DNA of 64,000 nt from Stagnimonas sp. GTDB lineage: Bacteria > Pseudomonadota > Gammaproteobacteria > Nevskiales > Nevskiaceae. Within the stretch, counting starts at the first letter, position 1, and every line of letters begins with the position of its first letter. Below are positions 21,901-27,900 of this stretch, piece after piece. The position numbers and the translations under genes were made by a program. The notes beneath the pieces are model-generated. The model had not been told where the DNA came from and did no database searches. It saw only the letters and a program-made list of their open reading frames with translations. The stretch covers positions 1 to 64,000 of the forward strand of contig JAUYNO010000094.1 in assembly GCA_030696045.1 (NCBI GenBank), in the 5' to 3' direction.

Positions 21901-22605
21901 CAGCGGGGGATGGTTGCCGGCACCACGGTCCTGCACGCTGACATTGACCTCGTCGCTGCCGCTGGCGCCCTCGTTGTCGAGGGCGGTCAGGCGGAAGCTC
22001 AGCAGGGTCGGCGCGCTGACCTCAGGTGCGTCGAAGCTGGCATTGTCCTGGTCGGCATTGCGCAGGCTGACGCTGGGGCCGGCGGTCTGCACCCAGTGCA
22101 GGGCGGCGATCTGGCCGTCCTCGTCGCTGGCGGCGCCGGACAGGCTGACGCTCGCGCCTTCGACGGCGCTGCGATCCGGCCCGGCATTGACGGCCGGCGC
22201 GCGGTTGCTGGCGGGGCGGTCACGGACCGTCACCACGACTTCGTCGCTGGCGCTCAGGCCCAGGTGGTCGGTGACCGTGAGCTGGAACCGCAGCTCGGTC
22301 TGGACATTGACCAGGGGCGCGCTGAAGCGGGCCTGCAGGCTGTCGGCCTCGCTCAGCGTCACCGCCGGTCCGGACAGCTGCTGCCAGCGCAGGCTGGCGA
22401 TCCGCCCCTCGGCATCGCTGGCGCTGCCGGCCAGCAGCACGCTGGCGCCCTCGTCGACCTGCTGGTCGACGCCGGCCGTCGCGGTCGGCGGAAAGTTGGT
22501 GCCCTGATCCCCCGGACTGCCGCCACCGCCACAGGCTGAAAGCCCCGCAAAACACACGACGACAGCAAAGCACGCGCGCAAACGCGTCGCTAGGGACAGG
22601 GACAT
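3973..22605 (-). CDS. Giant multi-domain surface lipoprotein with three ceramidase-like and three alpha/beta-hydrolase modules
   Basis: This is a single 6210-aa ORF without frameshift. I start it at the ATG at 22603-22605 because a GAGGAG ribosome site lies 7 nt upstream and the protein then opens with a lipoprotein signal (VVCFAGLSAC, lipidated Cys25). The track start at 22635 would add ten unneeded residues. Approximate order: 36-516, five PKD-like domains (NQPPTADAGADRSV type); 520-1120, ceramidase-like module 1 (THSHAG); 1136-1906, hydrolase module with CLYPFPNDHFT and nucleophile motif GNSQGG; 1916-2026, thrombospondin-3-like Asp-rich repeats; 2036-2640, alpha/beta hydrolase with GSSYGG; 2699-3500, second CLYPFPSDHFT/GNSQGG module; 3590-4360, ceramidase-like module 2 (THTHDG) plus beta-sandwich; 4500-5136, unrecognised module; 5249-6210, ceramidase-like module 3 (THNHSS) plus beta-sandwich. 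Neutral ceramidases are zinc amidases that release fatty acids from sphingolipids. Here substrates are unknown, and lipid or ester scavenging at the cell surface is inference. Helical linkers rich in Ala and Leu join the modules. Confidence 0.85.
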   Translation of the reverse strand: MSLSLATRLRACFAVVVCFAGLSACGGGGSPGDQGTNFPPTATAGVDQQVDEGASVLLAGSASDAEGRIASLRWQQLSGPAVTLSEADSLQARFSAPLVNVQTELRFQLTVTDHLGLSASDEVVVTVRDRPASNRAPAVNAGPDRSAVEGASVSLSGAASDEDGQIAALHWVQTAGPSVSLRNADQDNASFDAPEVSAPTLLSFRLTALDNEGASGSDEVNVSVQDRGAGNHPPLADAGPDLDLQEGAEGQLLGSGHDDDGVVSGYQWTQTAGPTVALSDAAAAMPRFTAPQVSADSQLRFELVVSDDLGAHSAPDSVSVTVRDVAAANQPPAVAAGADRAVDEGAAVTVLGSASDADGEVRSLAWSQLSGPPVVLSGADTAQVGFTAPQVGPAGAEVLLQLSATDDDGASASDTVSIRINDVAGGNQPPTADAGADRSVPERSAVSLSGSGSDSDGSIASYQWTQLTGPALSLSGADTATLGFTAPEVSASTSLRFRLTVTDDDGASGSDEVLVTVTDSGVMAEACAVGRLCAGTAKRGINPSDAHIAGLEETRLGGQTVQQLFHLGGFGFGPIETLGPVNDYISEEPARRASHCKGLKPVCTDAEREYTWLRAFYLAQPAATGAGTQTLFLSIDAVGAGNVIQKTLSEAIAAETGVPVENILIGQTHSHAGADLQGLWGGVPQDWVQNVLRVQAVAAAKAAMLSARAADLDYATASDSAFNNYRRPRATDPDADADPQLSVLQARDSLGAVLGTLVQYAAHPTAIGTNSGKIKNGPDLGRVPHPDYPLGLEDRLESVFGATAVYYNGPIADASGGYPDSDPNADDYTKTRARGDCLAKSVLTLLDPAHPQQCAFSLLKPAEVRKLRLKPTLEVRHATVMLPVTNPLFLVAAPAGAFNRYYAFTPVQLADIPGLPPELVEQQTNAPQIAATASTAVSRITIGGAADGLEIVTIPGEATNTFGQYLRGLAATPNMMLMGLTHNSFGYILPEEEFSYVDPTGEAGFVAPGTGYEEFVSLGPLTAPMLRLQGYNPLFDIPAADPRNLPPTLTACAEDPASRQCLLSQVFFRVDYIQRSYAQQCRDNLPPEAHSFCDQLDPQTPLASPCDEAGAPPGLCAVFGTPGGSGGGAGTGDLGLIQPALDALLRGCDPLDASNCLYPFPNDHFTVAASADSPQSTAQGGTGRRINFSPLAMPRNSAGKPIDPEEWNRNDGYSPGALISTYVPGLSLEQTYGLDASQIGVANLGLSLKSDAPVLLLEVPQVPEAAAPRPALAWAEIDANAGLLLPNAAPLAGELPFDPINNPAGGKAALLIRPGQNLKEGRRYVVVLRGLKDGAGAAIAAQAPFAGCRDGLVSALPPISARCEALERAVFPVLDAAGIARDDSLYLAWDFTVASTNNQIGRLRHMRDDAFSTLAKTAGADCTLADEGKACNAPAFTVDKVTDHPQNGIARRIEGTLTVPSYLLPADAAPLEDPQLSAALDAFCAGLPAEAPEELRSGCADFRDAAGILQGGALPPNRLNYTPALADPCAGLAPEQIPTSGCLNQARYGDGLPDRNGTLSTRYICQIPAQATPDQPARAGIYGHGLLDSRVAVTYDGVPDLSREHNYLFCAVDFYGFATGDLVNVAAALIDLSNFPTIPDASQQGMVNFAFLARLLRDPAGFAGHTAFQQGGKPLFDRSEVFYDGNSQGGILGGVVMATSKDVQRGALGSLGMNYSTLLTRSTDFDEYALPLYAAYTDPLDRQLAFSLIQMVWDRSENNAYAAHLTDNSAMGGSDKIVKLDPQFGDHQVTMWSAEVMARTMGVPVDAGMTARVAAKLGQAKRHPDVLPYLGLDRLDYGNAAQAASGAMVVWDDERTLIPPLGNRPPREGRDPHDDSAKKFSGRCQKAHFLRTGGRLIDILGVEFDGQPCPAVPPAGNGGADSDADGVPDSRDRCAASPAGVPVDPANGCTVEQAGADDDGDGVPNLNDQCASTPANDDPNGNGCGASQRDGDGDGIPDASDACPSTPPGSTVGESGCPLSDNASCDAKQNLAGNRSYQVLIPSESGEQISFQVLEPKQFDCARRAHGAHPLMLHGHGFGGSRNTSGYDNYRNAGFTVISIDQRGHGDSTGTIRVMDPDVEGKDLSAVLDWAEQNLDYLAWRDEGALTKPFAARPADAKSLAGGVNLLAGAIGSSYGGGYQLLLQNVDAKNRLDALAPDITWHDLRWSLNPGDVIKTGWDLLLVAGGAAGSYAPGLQNGESPTGRGLDPYIMETLARASATGEFPREALEWFRYHSPSYWCGLNDQPTMPYALGAALADPNVMLSGLLQDPPGGNTRSGQPGIPVLLSQGMRDTLFNFNDAWWNYQCLAARGDDVRLITHQSGHILNSFVNAPIPQINFENTGGNNDCGQRKRGDATLEWFREKLKGEDAASILRGTEDALCISLADGDAVDIPVAKFLAPRAPEQAPPLEAEWFAASASASAVPQGLVAQQLHLALADRPGIVPLLTVSADSGLLLAGIPQASVSVSTPQMANDLACAEAQLPTLRTGCDSIVFLGLGLKKAGSADYVLIDDQVLPVRGLGQHTGLSLVGVAERLAPGDSLALMVLGYSPQYPLSFSRDASIPVVNVEAALQLPLYGVTADGKPDFAADVRDAVETGGTPPVAGGDGLPLCAPLLGCASGVPVAGEPLQALIDTLADASGLSGAGIDSQLLSAAADALLRGCDLLDPAHCLYPFPSDHFTVAAAAGSPQSLEQGGSGRRVAFNPLAMPRNVFGKGIDPTEWNRQDGYSPGAMLITYVPGLATVKDAAGKPLGPVQGAVPLTDLRRYADAEAPILVIDAETGERQPVWAEIDLNAGQLLPAVADVASPFPKQPALIVRAAKNFREGHRYIAVLRGLKNEAGQIISASHGFQVCRDGDALYSQLPPVAERCAQLQEKVFPVLARPDVGVALDNSLYLAWDFTIGSAANEVARLRHMRDDAFQNVLGEPADAPNPGEPGYPAGRAPDFSITEITENPDGPEGKTVRRIRGTLAIPSYVVPADPAPADDQAALQAQLKTLADQCNTALQGQCGIPGVASAGDGVELVAAGSLPPNRLFYSPADNATPVPDASNAEDPTGLRYGDGLPDRSPGGDLKTVFTCNIPRSAVSGDASMEVATAADVKPVRPTLYGHGLLGGHGEGNGQASDFGQRYGFMTCAMDWFGFASGDLANVASVLVDLSNFPVIPDGSQQGMLNQMFLARLAVHPDGFAAHPAFQVQGRPVFDRREVFYHGNSQGGILGGTLVAASKDINRGVLGVLGMNYSTLLSRSTDFATYSIPLYLAYPNDLDRPLNFALMQMLWDRSENNGYAAHLSDNTALGGPDNQVLLHPAFGDHQVSTWTADVMARTVGARVDDFRIDAARAPEVDGAEYALIEKLDYRKPEHTRGSALVPYDEVWQSTNDRRCEGYTTPAPPIGNVPPGANGDDPHECPRRDPQARCQASNFLQRTAGVAAGDTAGHLIDAARVDPASDRGDAAGCPAVVLSDAPATGGHYTPPAVGPLDGLLALLTGFGDTAGAVLAALAEGDAETALALIQGGANEAAETALASATAAAGSAAGLSLPPPGPNPAPLTPPAQPLKAGIAKGVVRIPVGTPLGGYLRPPVGGEYIPGAEAMAGGDPSVFFNELIDFLPTAQDHDGLPLAPIPDELRKLHSPYATWSPPSRGVYDSLVAKAVALNDGHDTVVLVKTDFIGMLDELVQDVAAQVQTDTGIDLHDGLVMSGTHTHDGPGAIGNHSIRYFWLAIDTYQPEVYQRVVQDLSAIVVRALADLQPARIAHVMGQEGFEHPRKGHTELNGYRRSLLPSYSQSANDEVRRRLGLLRIDRANGEPLAVVMNFAVHGIAFDVENQYFSGDVPGAMERATESLLQVPLAMLVQNAGGNISPRGVDNDNKLQRIESFGELFAPQVQALYAAIPNGAFQTAPDLRTVSQRIVLNRERLGYADGEYPYAWGAAQCGNDIAAPFVGGGVQDIPGYDQTGLPSKIPQCLPAPPPDPIDLADNGVGENGAFVPQDTRLTAVKIGDLTLLAQPGEPLTEYGVRLLDIAGEEGYRREDTFIWGYSQDHVGYILAPEKDDWAMGGTEGTTTFWGWRQGQRLLDVNRALLRALRDDAAAPADEFTVNYFYDELIYSKQPAAPVIPSPQPGRLVTEPADIERFAATSFAWEGGDPVVDSPVVVLETERDGQWQPARRANGEAIDNYFEMHLKYRLVSGAHLWTVEFEAPKDWPAGSYRFRASGTARQLEDAPYALTSAAFAVQPSASLQLSAPVAVSGGVEVTLAYTPRPDNYRVIDALVAGELPAPVRQGRVRFVSANRVDEDRQPEIELRDGRLVAVYRSALSGELLVSAEDAWGNRSPAPGEPPPSAAAAPDYGSGLLGALAEFGAGFHQVIVALVGGDPATALEQLQAALTALGEDLAETIAGDENSLLALLTHLGENLAGGDPQAAAEQAGDDAGALAGLDTDPLTAAQRAGSAARQVEAVVMTGQQLPGWSAPSAVGAPYPYPSGTGLVEQCLGAGAPSEFCDGLLGQLNGTPLDTTVRSAHNGVFFHPAGWQPGDAPAAGGAPLAEIAAYAYVDGAFKEIPVQLDEKYPYFLANSHSDFGIYSGTDEELTYAWDLERWNPADSADGCSAVAPAGTPDPIAGLDDDDELVFMAQDAGALAPTGAQPADVPAGAPGQIVTVADPLDPATTRVVYLYRKPGGSRFAGRQHYVQYTRDANADHWIDRSFFADDDPEKLGTSNTGYGPNLAGTVCHPTRGKQPSNDRFPRDGVTVQTDSYVWKASGRWMVREIGIAKPDGSGNYGADLIDRWKGRAFQQSPDSTISLVGFEDEQVNWEANSSLLGERCGPVRCLREVWGADSGTNVTKTETYYRDAIVSRYHVRVHPIPPDGLYTSWDYNRGAMVPTAAEQKAGLPGGRYYTVLRPQGVPIDGVNDDIGQVDTLAPVAGYCLTSDGPQPAENGLCPTFLDAADPSFNLPLAFANWEQVSAKGDLGSMVYTFELKGATSLATPAVVPYYRDDACLDDGTGDDPVQRPYPGEASTDARVIAGYEKIAGRPYGELGCEQKQGVYAAHGIHYFATGDVDNAFLLGKPINEIDGQQWQFMVPTAQPMNIGEPYANVARIPLKAVAVPVNPTAPALPVPAPAGGGAQGGLLSFFSQLGADAQGAAASAGQPLSLLGALGQLVGNALQGLYDLLLGDPDASLLATAAQTVTAAANDPASAPAALQAGATALIEGLAGGSRVRAGVAVVDMTPEVGWCAGQYCAGPGPESELLNFLNPAGSGGKDPFLSAKLKEKSVGVQSRLTARALVVEGSNGRRIALLKSDNYLAQDLLLRRVGQILAQGRSGIRAEDILYHVTHNHSSAYSSTPAVGLALFQDAFDPRFFEQQARKLALAVETAAARMVPAAMGATTVRTSIFKGNIVRPAVADDGTPAGYPLEYNDLGLVVMRIEDVSDPAAPRPLAAWVNWGEHPEGGDGQPMHSADFLGPLERMVQRDLGVPLLFSQGDVGSAENSGNKAQLLADDGSVCGEWPEGAAAPTRDNCPDGQGALRDWNHRNYVQSERNVRFLADAIAEGFSAIGRGVAGVQVPLSADFPVDARLAWTPGPLSHPYPSVSNCRSETTFNGDPGVPVAGLPDCARASDNGLDFIPPELAGAAAVIYATAKAEGLPVPDHYDAPAFMAVEENLRLKLQAFRLGELLLASCACEAQSDLVLNFESRADAAAGNIYDGFDWLCVAEDLGRLPRDESHAQACAVQRAHYDVREFPTPIPGSLDDAAKLRHLRAQLHNDARGWDAPENVLKASSEPADPAAIFGNFTKEELDAGRGYALPVLVGHAGDYNGYTVSYREYMNRDSYRKALTSYGPHTADYMATRLVRMAGAMKGAAELAPEPLDLAARGDEARQQATALALGQAAASAYEAWQAALPPDAGPAEALVQPEASSSRFATATFRWRGGSPQADNPSVRVQREVGGGWQDHADQSGEVQSGVQWPEGTDGVVGSYAGQQAWEWRAGFEAYSAFPARLGSTPLGRYRFLVQGCINDGAADPASLQGRFGALLAALTPDFATPLIEQLLGDGCAGGARPYALASEPFEVRPWSGTLENLSAGAGQIHFELPAYPRSAASPFAFVADDADPRSCDTCSYRPWARRVVAVSAELEGVGSALPQCTRLAGDRQQCSLALPGKPGARLTVRDADGNQLQALLD
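16530..16865 (-). repeat. Thrombospondin type 3-like calcium-binding repeats inside the giant lipoprotein
   Basis: Three to four units of the form DxDxDGVPDxxDxC occur in a row (DSDADGVPDSRDRC, DDDGDGVPNLNDQC, DGDGDGIPDASDAC), each with Cys residues. In known TSP3 proteins these Asp clusters bind calcium and the Cys residues form disulfides. They sit as a spacer between the first GNSQGG hydrolase and the GSSYGG hydrolase. Confidence 0.85.
21055..22505 (-). repeat. Five tandem PKD/Ig-like domains inside the giant lipoprotein
   Basis: Five units of about 96 residues each begin with PP(T/A)..AG.D..V.EG, contain SGSxSDxDG.I..Y.W.QL.GP and end in LTVTDDxGASxSDEVxVTV. They follow the lipidated Cys directly and probably form a stalk holding the enzymatic modules away from the outer membrane (inference). 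Confidence 0.88.
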
Positions 22606-22784
22606 CGGGCAACTCCTCGCCAGCAGATGAGTCACCGGAGCGAACGGCGAACTCTTGTTGTATTCAGCCGGGTCGTGGCGCAGCCATCGCCCAGCCTTAT
22701 TGAGCTGACAAGGTATTCAACTTACAGAGTAGAAACCAGTAGTAAAACCGGCTTAGACGGTCACGCGGCATCGGCCGGGGGCAA

Positions 22785-22811
22785 GAAAAAGGCAGCCGTA
22801 GCTGCCTTTTC
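22785..22811 (-). terminator. Rho-independent terminator of the M2 peptidase gene
   Basis: AAAAAGGCAGC-CGTA-GCTGCCTTTT is a perfect 6-bp GC-rich stem with A and T tracts on both sides. It lies 17 nt beyond the M2 peptidase stop and, read on the minus strand, ends in TTTTTC. It could act in both directions. Confidence 0.85.
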
Positions 22812-22827
22812 CCTGCTGCGGACCGGC

Positions 22828-24777
22828 CTAGCTCTTGGTCGCCGCGTCCGGCGTCCAGCCGCAGGACAGGCCCTGGTTCTGCTGCTTCAGATAACCCATC
22901 AGCGGCGCGAAGTACTCGATGATCGCGGAGCCATCCATCTGTTGGCTGCCGGTGAGCTTGGCGAGGGTCTCCGGCCAGGGCTGGGACTGGCCGTCCTTGA
23001 GCATGGCCATGAACTTCTCGCCGGCCGCCTTGTTGCCGTAGATGTCGCATTCGTGCAACGGGCCCTTGAAGCCCGAGGCCTCGCACAGCGCCTTCTGGAA
23101 CTGGAACTGGATGACGAAGGACAGGAAGTAGCGGGTGTAGGGCGTGTTGCCGGGCACGTGGTACTTGGCGCCCGGGTCGAAGTCGTCCTCGCTGCGCGCC
23201 AGCGGCGGCGCCACGCCCTGGTACTGCTCGCGCAGCTGCCACCAGCCGGCGTTGTACTGCTCCGGCTTGATGGTCCCGTCCATCACCTTCCAGCGCCACT
23301 GGTCGACCAGCTTGCCCCAGGGCAGGAAGGTGATCTTGTCCAGCGCCAGCTTCATCTGGCTGTTGATGACCGCCTTGTCGTCGCTCTTCGCACCCTGCAC
23401 CAGGCCGATCTTCTCCAGGTGCTGCGGGGTGAGCGAGAGGGTGATGGTGTCGCCGATGGCCTCGTGGAAGCCGTCGTGCGCGCCCTGCTGGAAGATCGGC
23501 GGCAGGGCGTTGTACATCAGGTAGTAGTAGATGTGGCCCAGCTCGTGGTGGATGGTGAACAACTGCTCCTCGTCGGGCTCGATGCACTGCTTGATGCGGA
23601 CATCGCCGGCCAGGTTCATGTCCCAGGCCGAGGCGTGGCAGACCACATCGCGATCGCGCGGCTGCTGCAGCAGGCTCTTGTCCCAGAAGCTGGCGGGCAG
23701 CGCCGGGAAGCCGAGCGAGGTGTAGAAGTCCTCGGCGATCCTGGCCATCTTCACGCTCATGGCCTTGTCGGCGGTGTGCTCCATCTCGGCCAGGGCCTTC
23801 ACCGTCGGCTTGCCCTTGTAGGCGGCCTTGAGCTTGGCGAGTTCGGCCTCGCGCTGGGCCGCCAGGGCCGAGGTGACGTCCAGCGAGCCGACGCCCTGGT
23901 AGGGCTCCATCAGCGGATAGAGATTGCCCCAGGACTGCGCCCACATGTTGCCGAGCAACTGCGCCGGGATCAGGCCGTTCTTGGGCACCACCGCATCGCC
24001 GTACTTGCCGTTGAGCTTGTTGCGGACATAGCAGTGCAGCTCCTCGTAGAGCGGCTTGACCTGGCCCCAGAGCCGCTCGGTCTCGGCCTCGAACGCGGCC
24101 GGGCTCATGTCATAACCGGCGCGCCACATCTCGCCCATGTTGGCGAAGCCGGATTCGCCGGCGGCGCTGTTGAGCAGCTCGATGAAGCGCTGGTAGTCCT
24201 TGCGGATCGGCTTGGCGGTGGCGTGCCAACCGGCCCAGGCTTCGGCCAGCTCGGCGGGCGAACTCTTGAAGCCGGCATTGCTGAGGATCTTCTCGATCTC
24301 CTGCAGCGACAGGCACTGGTCGTTGCCGGCGGCGTCCTTGCGGCACCACTTGCCGGAGCCGTAATTGGCTTCCATCTTGGAGCCGAGCTTGGCCAGCTCC
24401 TCGCGCTGCGCCGCCTCGCTGGGCGCGGCCGAACCAACCCGGATCAGGGTCAGGGCGCGCGCGGTCTCCGGCTTCAGGTCCTGGAGCCCGTAGTAGGGCT
24501 TGGCGCCCTGCGCGGTCTTGAAGTTGAACTCCAGGAACTGCTCGTTGGCACGCGAGGCCACCGCCTGCGAGTCGTCGTTGATATAGGTCGCCTGCAGCCA
24601 CTGCGGCCCGGTCAGGGTCGGGAAGATGGCGCGGTAGTCGGCGTTGTACTTGGCGATGAAGGCATCGGCTTCAGCGGCGGTGGGGGCTGCAGCCAAATCC
24701 GCAGTTTGCGTGGCATCACCAGATTCTTGGCTGCAAGCAACAAGACCTAGCAGCAACGCGAGGGGCAACCTGTACAT
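22828..24777 (-). CDS. M2-family (angiotensin-converting-enzyme-like) peptidyl-dipeptidase lipoprotein
   Basis: This 649-aa protein has a short lipoprotein signal ([15 protein letters not shown], lipobox LVAC). The metallopeptidase motif HHELGH occurs near residue 408, and the third zinc ligand is expected in HEAIGD about 30 residues later, as in M2 peptidases. Length and the whole helical body fit bacterial ACE homologues. The enzyme would remove C-terminal dipeptides from peptides in the periplasm or at the outer membrane. An AGGAA ribosome site precedes the ATG. It is the next gene upstream of the giant lipoprotein on the same strand but ends in its own terminator. A dipeptide-releasing enzyme near a POT transporter (33404-34891) fits peptide scavenging (inference). 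Confidence 0.92.
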   Translation of the reverse strand: MYRLPLALLLGLVACSQESGDATQTADLAAAPTAAEADAFIAKYNADYRAIFPTLTGPQWLQATYINDDSQAVASRANEQFLEFNFKTAQGAKPYYGLQDLKPETARALTLIRVGSAAPSEAAQREELAKLGSKMEANYGSGKWCRKDAAGNDQCLSLQEIEKILSNAGFKSSPAELAEAWAGWHATAKPIRKDYQRFIELLNSAAGESGFANMGEMWRAGYDMSPAAFEAETERLWGQVKPLYEELHCYVRNKLNGKYGDAVVPKNGLIPAQLLGNMWAQSWGNLYPLMEPYQGVGSLDVTSALAAQREAELAKLKAAYKGKPTVKALAEMEHTADKAMSVKMARIAEDFYTSLGFPALPASFWDKSLLQQPRDRDVVCHASAWDMNLAGDVRIKQCIEPDEEQLFTIHHELGHIYYYLMYNALPPIFQQGAHDGFHEAIGDTITLSLTPQHLEKIGLVQGAKSDDKAVINSQMKLALDKITFLPWGKLVDQWRWKVMDGTIKPEQYNAGWWQLREQYQGVAPPLARSEDDFDPGAKYHVPGNTPYTRYFLSFVIQFQFQKALCEASGFKGPLHECDIYGNKAAGEKFMAMLKDGQSQPWPETLAKLTGSQQMDGSAIIEYFAPLMGYLKQQNQGLSCGWTPDAATKS

Positions 24778-24857
24778 GAGTGGTTCCTGAGTTCGGTTCT
24801 AGCTCCATTGTCACGAATGCTGTTCGGCACGGGAAGTCGGCGACAGCTTCCCGAGCA

Positions 24858-24890
24858 ATAAAAAAAGCCCCGGCAAGGCCAGGGCTTTTG
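24858..24890 (-). terminator. Rho-independent terminator of the Calx-beta gene
   Basis: AAAAAAAGCCCCGGC-AAG-GCCAGGGCTTTT forms a GC-rich stem with one internal mismatch. On the minus strand it is followed by seven T residues. It lies about 15 nt after the stop of the 24905-33226 gene. Confidence 0.85.
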
Positions 24891-24904
24891 ATACAACGAC
24901 TGCG

Positions 24905-27900
24905 TTAACTGACTCGCGAGACACTCCGGCGCCGCCATATTGCGGCTCCCAGCAGGAGGGTTAGCAGGCTCATCGGCAGCGAACCACCACCACCCTCGCC
25001 GAGATCAACTTTCGGATACGCCGGCGCGCCTGGGTCTTGAATCCGGCCGTTGGCGATGCCGTCGTCGTCGCCAACGCCACCGTCGGTCAGCGTGATGCTA
25101 ATGACCTTGCCTTGGATCGAGGCGTTCCCGTATTCCACACATCCCGATCCATCCGGTCGGCACTTCACGTAGGCCACCGGATTCAAGTCACTCGTTGGCA
25201 TCAAGGTGACCACCACCGTCGAGCCCGGGGTGATGCCAGTCACACGGATATCGAAGAAGCCGTTCCGATACTGGTAGTTAGTCGGCGCGCTGGAAGGCTG
25301 CGTGGCGGTGGAGTTGACCGTCAGCACACCGCTGCTGGATTCGGCTTGCAGCGGCTTGCCGCTGCTGTCGGTCGTGCTGACCCGCGACACGTCGTTGTCG
25401 GCAATGCTGACCTGAACGACCGGAATGGCCACCGCGTTGTACTTGCTGTCGGCAGAGCTGGCTGTGTGCGACAGCACTCCGCCGTGGTTGCCCTCACTCA
25501 CCGTATCGTCAACCGCCGACACCGTGACAGTCTGCGCCTGATTCCAGTTGGCCGGAGTGAACACCACCGTCGCCGGGCTGACCCTCAGCTGGGTGCCGCC
25601 ATTGGCAGCGATGCTGACGTTGCCGGTCGGCTGGCTGGTCAGCACCAGGCCGTAGGCATCATCAGCGCCGCCCTCTGAAACGCCCGTCGTACCGCCGGAC
25701 TGGCTCAGCGCCACACCCGCGCCATCATCATCGGTGATGGTGCCGGTGCCGGTGCCGGTGCCAATCGCGGCATTGCTGGCACCGCTCAGAGCCACCGTGA
25801 AACTCTCGTCGGCTTCATCCACGACGTCGCCGTTGACACTCACCGCGAGGGACTGGTTGGTGACGCCCGGGGCAAAGCTCAGCATTCCATTCTTCGCGGT
25901 GTAGTCGGCGCCGGCTGTGGCGGTGCCATTGGCCGTGGCGTAGCTCACCGTCACCGTCTGGCCGCTCGCTGCACTCAGGCTCACCGTGAAGCTCGCCGTC
26001 GCGCTGCCACTGTTGCCTTCCGTCACGGTGGAGTTGCCAATGCTCAGGCGCGGCGTGGCGTCGTCATCGCCGATGGTGCCGGTACCGGTCCCAGTGCCGA
26101 TGCCGGCGTTGCTCGGTGCGCTCAGCGTGACCGTGAAGGTCTCGTCGGCCTCATCCGCAACGTCACCAGCGACAGCAATCGTGACCGGCTGGCTGGTGGC
26201 GCCAGGAGCAAACGTGAGCGTGCCAGTCTTCGCCGTGTAGTCGCTCCCGGCCGTGGCGGTGCCGTTCGCCGTGGCGTAGCTCACCGTCACCGTCTGGCCG
26301 CTGGCGGCACTCAGGCTCACCGTGAAACTCGCCGTCGCGCTACCGCTGTTGCCTTCCGTCACCGTGGCGTTGCCAATGCTCAGGCTCGGCGTGGCATCGT
26401 CATCAGTGATGGTGCCTACACCCGTGCCGGTACTGATGGTGGCGTTGCTTGGCGCACTCAGTGCAACCGTGAAAGTCTCATCGGCTTCATCAACCGTATC
26501 GCCGGTGACGGCAATCGTGATCGGCTGGCTGGTGCTGCCGGGAGCGAACGTCAGCGTGCCGTTCTTGGCTGTGTAGTCGCTACCCGCCGTCGCGGAGCCG
26601 TTGGCGGTGGCATACGCCACCGTCACCGTCTGGCCGCTGGCTGCACTCAGAGTCACCGTGAATCTCGCCGTCGCCGCGCCGCTGTTACCTTCCGTCACCG
26701 TCGCATTGCTAATGCTCAGGCTCGGAGCGCCATCGTCATCGGTGATGGTGCCTGTGCCGGTACCGTTGGCAACCGTGGCATTGGTCGGAGCGCTCAGCGC
26801 CAGGGTGAAGGCCTCATCCAATTCGTCGATGGCGTCTCCTGTAACCGTCACGGCGAGCGTCTGGGTGGTGGTCCCCGGCGCGAACGTCAGCGTACCGCTC
26901 CTGGCCGTGTAGTCGCTGCCCGCCGTCGCGGTCCCATCAGCGGTCGCGTAGCTCACGCTCACGCTCTGGCCGCTGGCGGCACTCAGGCTCACGGTGAAGG
27001 TCGCTGTCGCGCTGCCACTGTTGCCTTCCGTGACCGTCGCGTTGCCAATGCTCAGGCTCGGCGTTGCGTCGTCGTCGGTGATGGTGCCGGTACCAGCTCC
27101 AGTACCAATGCTGGCGTTGGTCGGTCCGCTCAGCGCCACCGAGAAGGTCTCGTCGGCTTCGTCCACAACGTCACCAGAAACGACGACCGCAATGGTCTGA
27201 CTGGTGGTGCCGGGCGCAAAACTCAAGGTCCCGTTCTTGGCGGTGTAGTCGCTGCCCGCTGTCGCAGTCCCGTTCGCGGTGGCGTAGCTCACCGTCACCG
27301 TCTGGCCGCTCGCTGCACTCAGGCTCACGGTGAAGGTCGCTGTCGCGCTGCCACTATTGCCTTCCGTCACGGTCGCATTGCCAATGCTCAGGCTCGGCGT
27401 GGCGTCATCATCGGTGATGGTCGTGGTCGCGGTGGCGGGACTGCCCAGGACCAGGTTGGCGCTGGGGCCACTCAAAGTCAGTGCAAAGCTCTCGTCCGCT
27501 TCGTCGCTGGTATCCGGCTGCAGGGACACCGTGACCGCCTTGTCAGTCTCGCCGGCGGCGAAGCTGACCGTCCCGGTGGCAACCGTGTAGTCCTGGCCTG
27601 CGGTGGCGGAGCCATCGGAGGTGGCGTAGGCCACCGAGGCGGCTTGATTGCTGGCGCCAACCCGATGTGCGTTGTAGCTGACCGCGGTCGCAGACTCGGC
27701 AACGGTTTTGCTGGCCGGAGTCAGTGTCACCGCGGCGTCGTTGTCCAGGGCCTTGGCCGTGAGGTCGGATTTCAGGCTCTGATAGCGGCTGTCGCTGCTG
27801 GCTGCCGCGTGGCTCAGGGTGACGTTGATATCGCCATCGACCGTCGAGTCATCGACCGAGTTAACCGTCACCGACTGGCCCGACGCGTAGTTCGCCGCGG

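Noticed and set aside
25735-27415. 336-bp periodic repeats as a mobile or satellite array
   Set aside because: They are in-frame Calx-beta modules within one gene.
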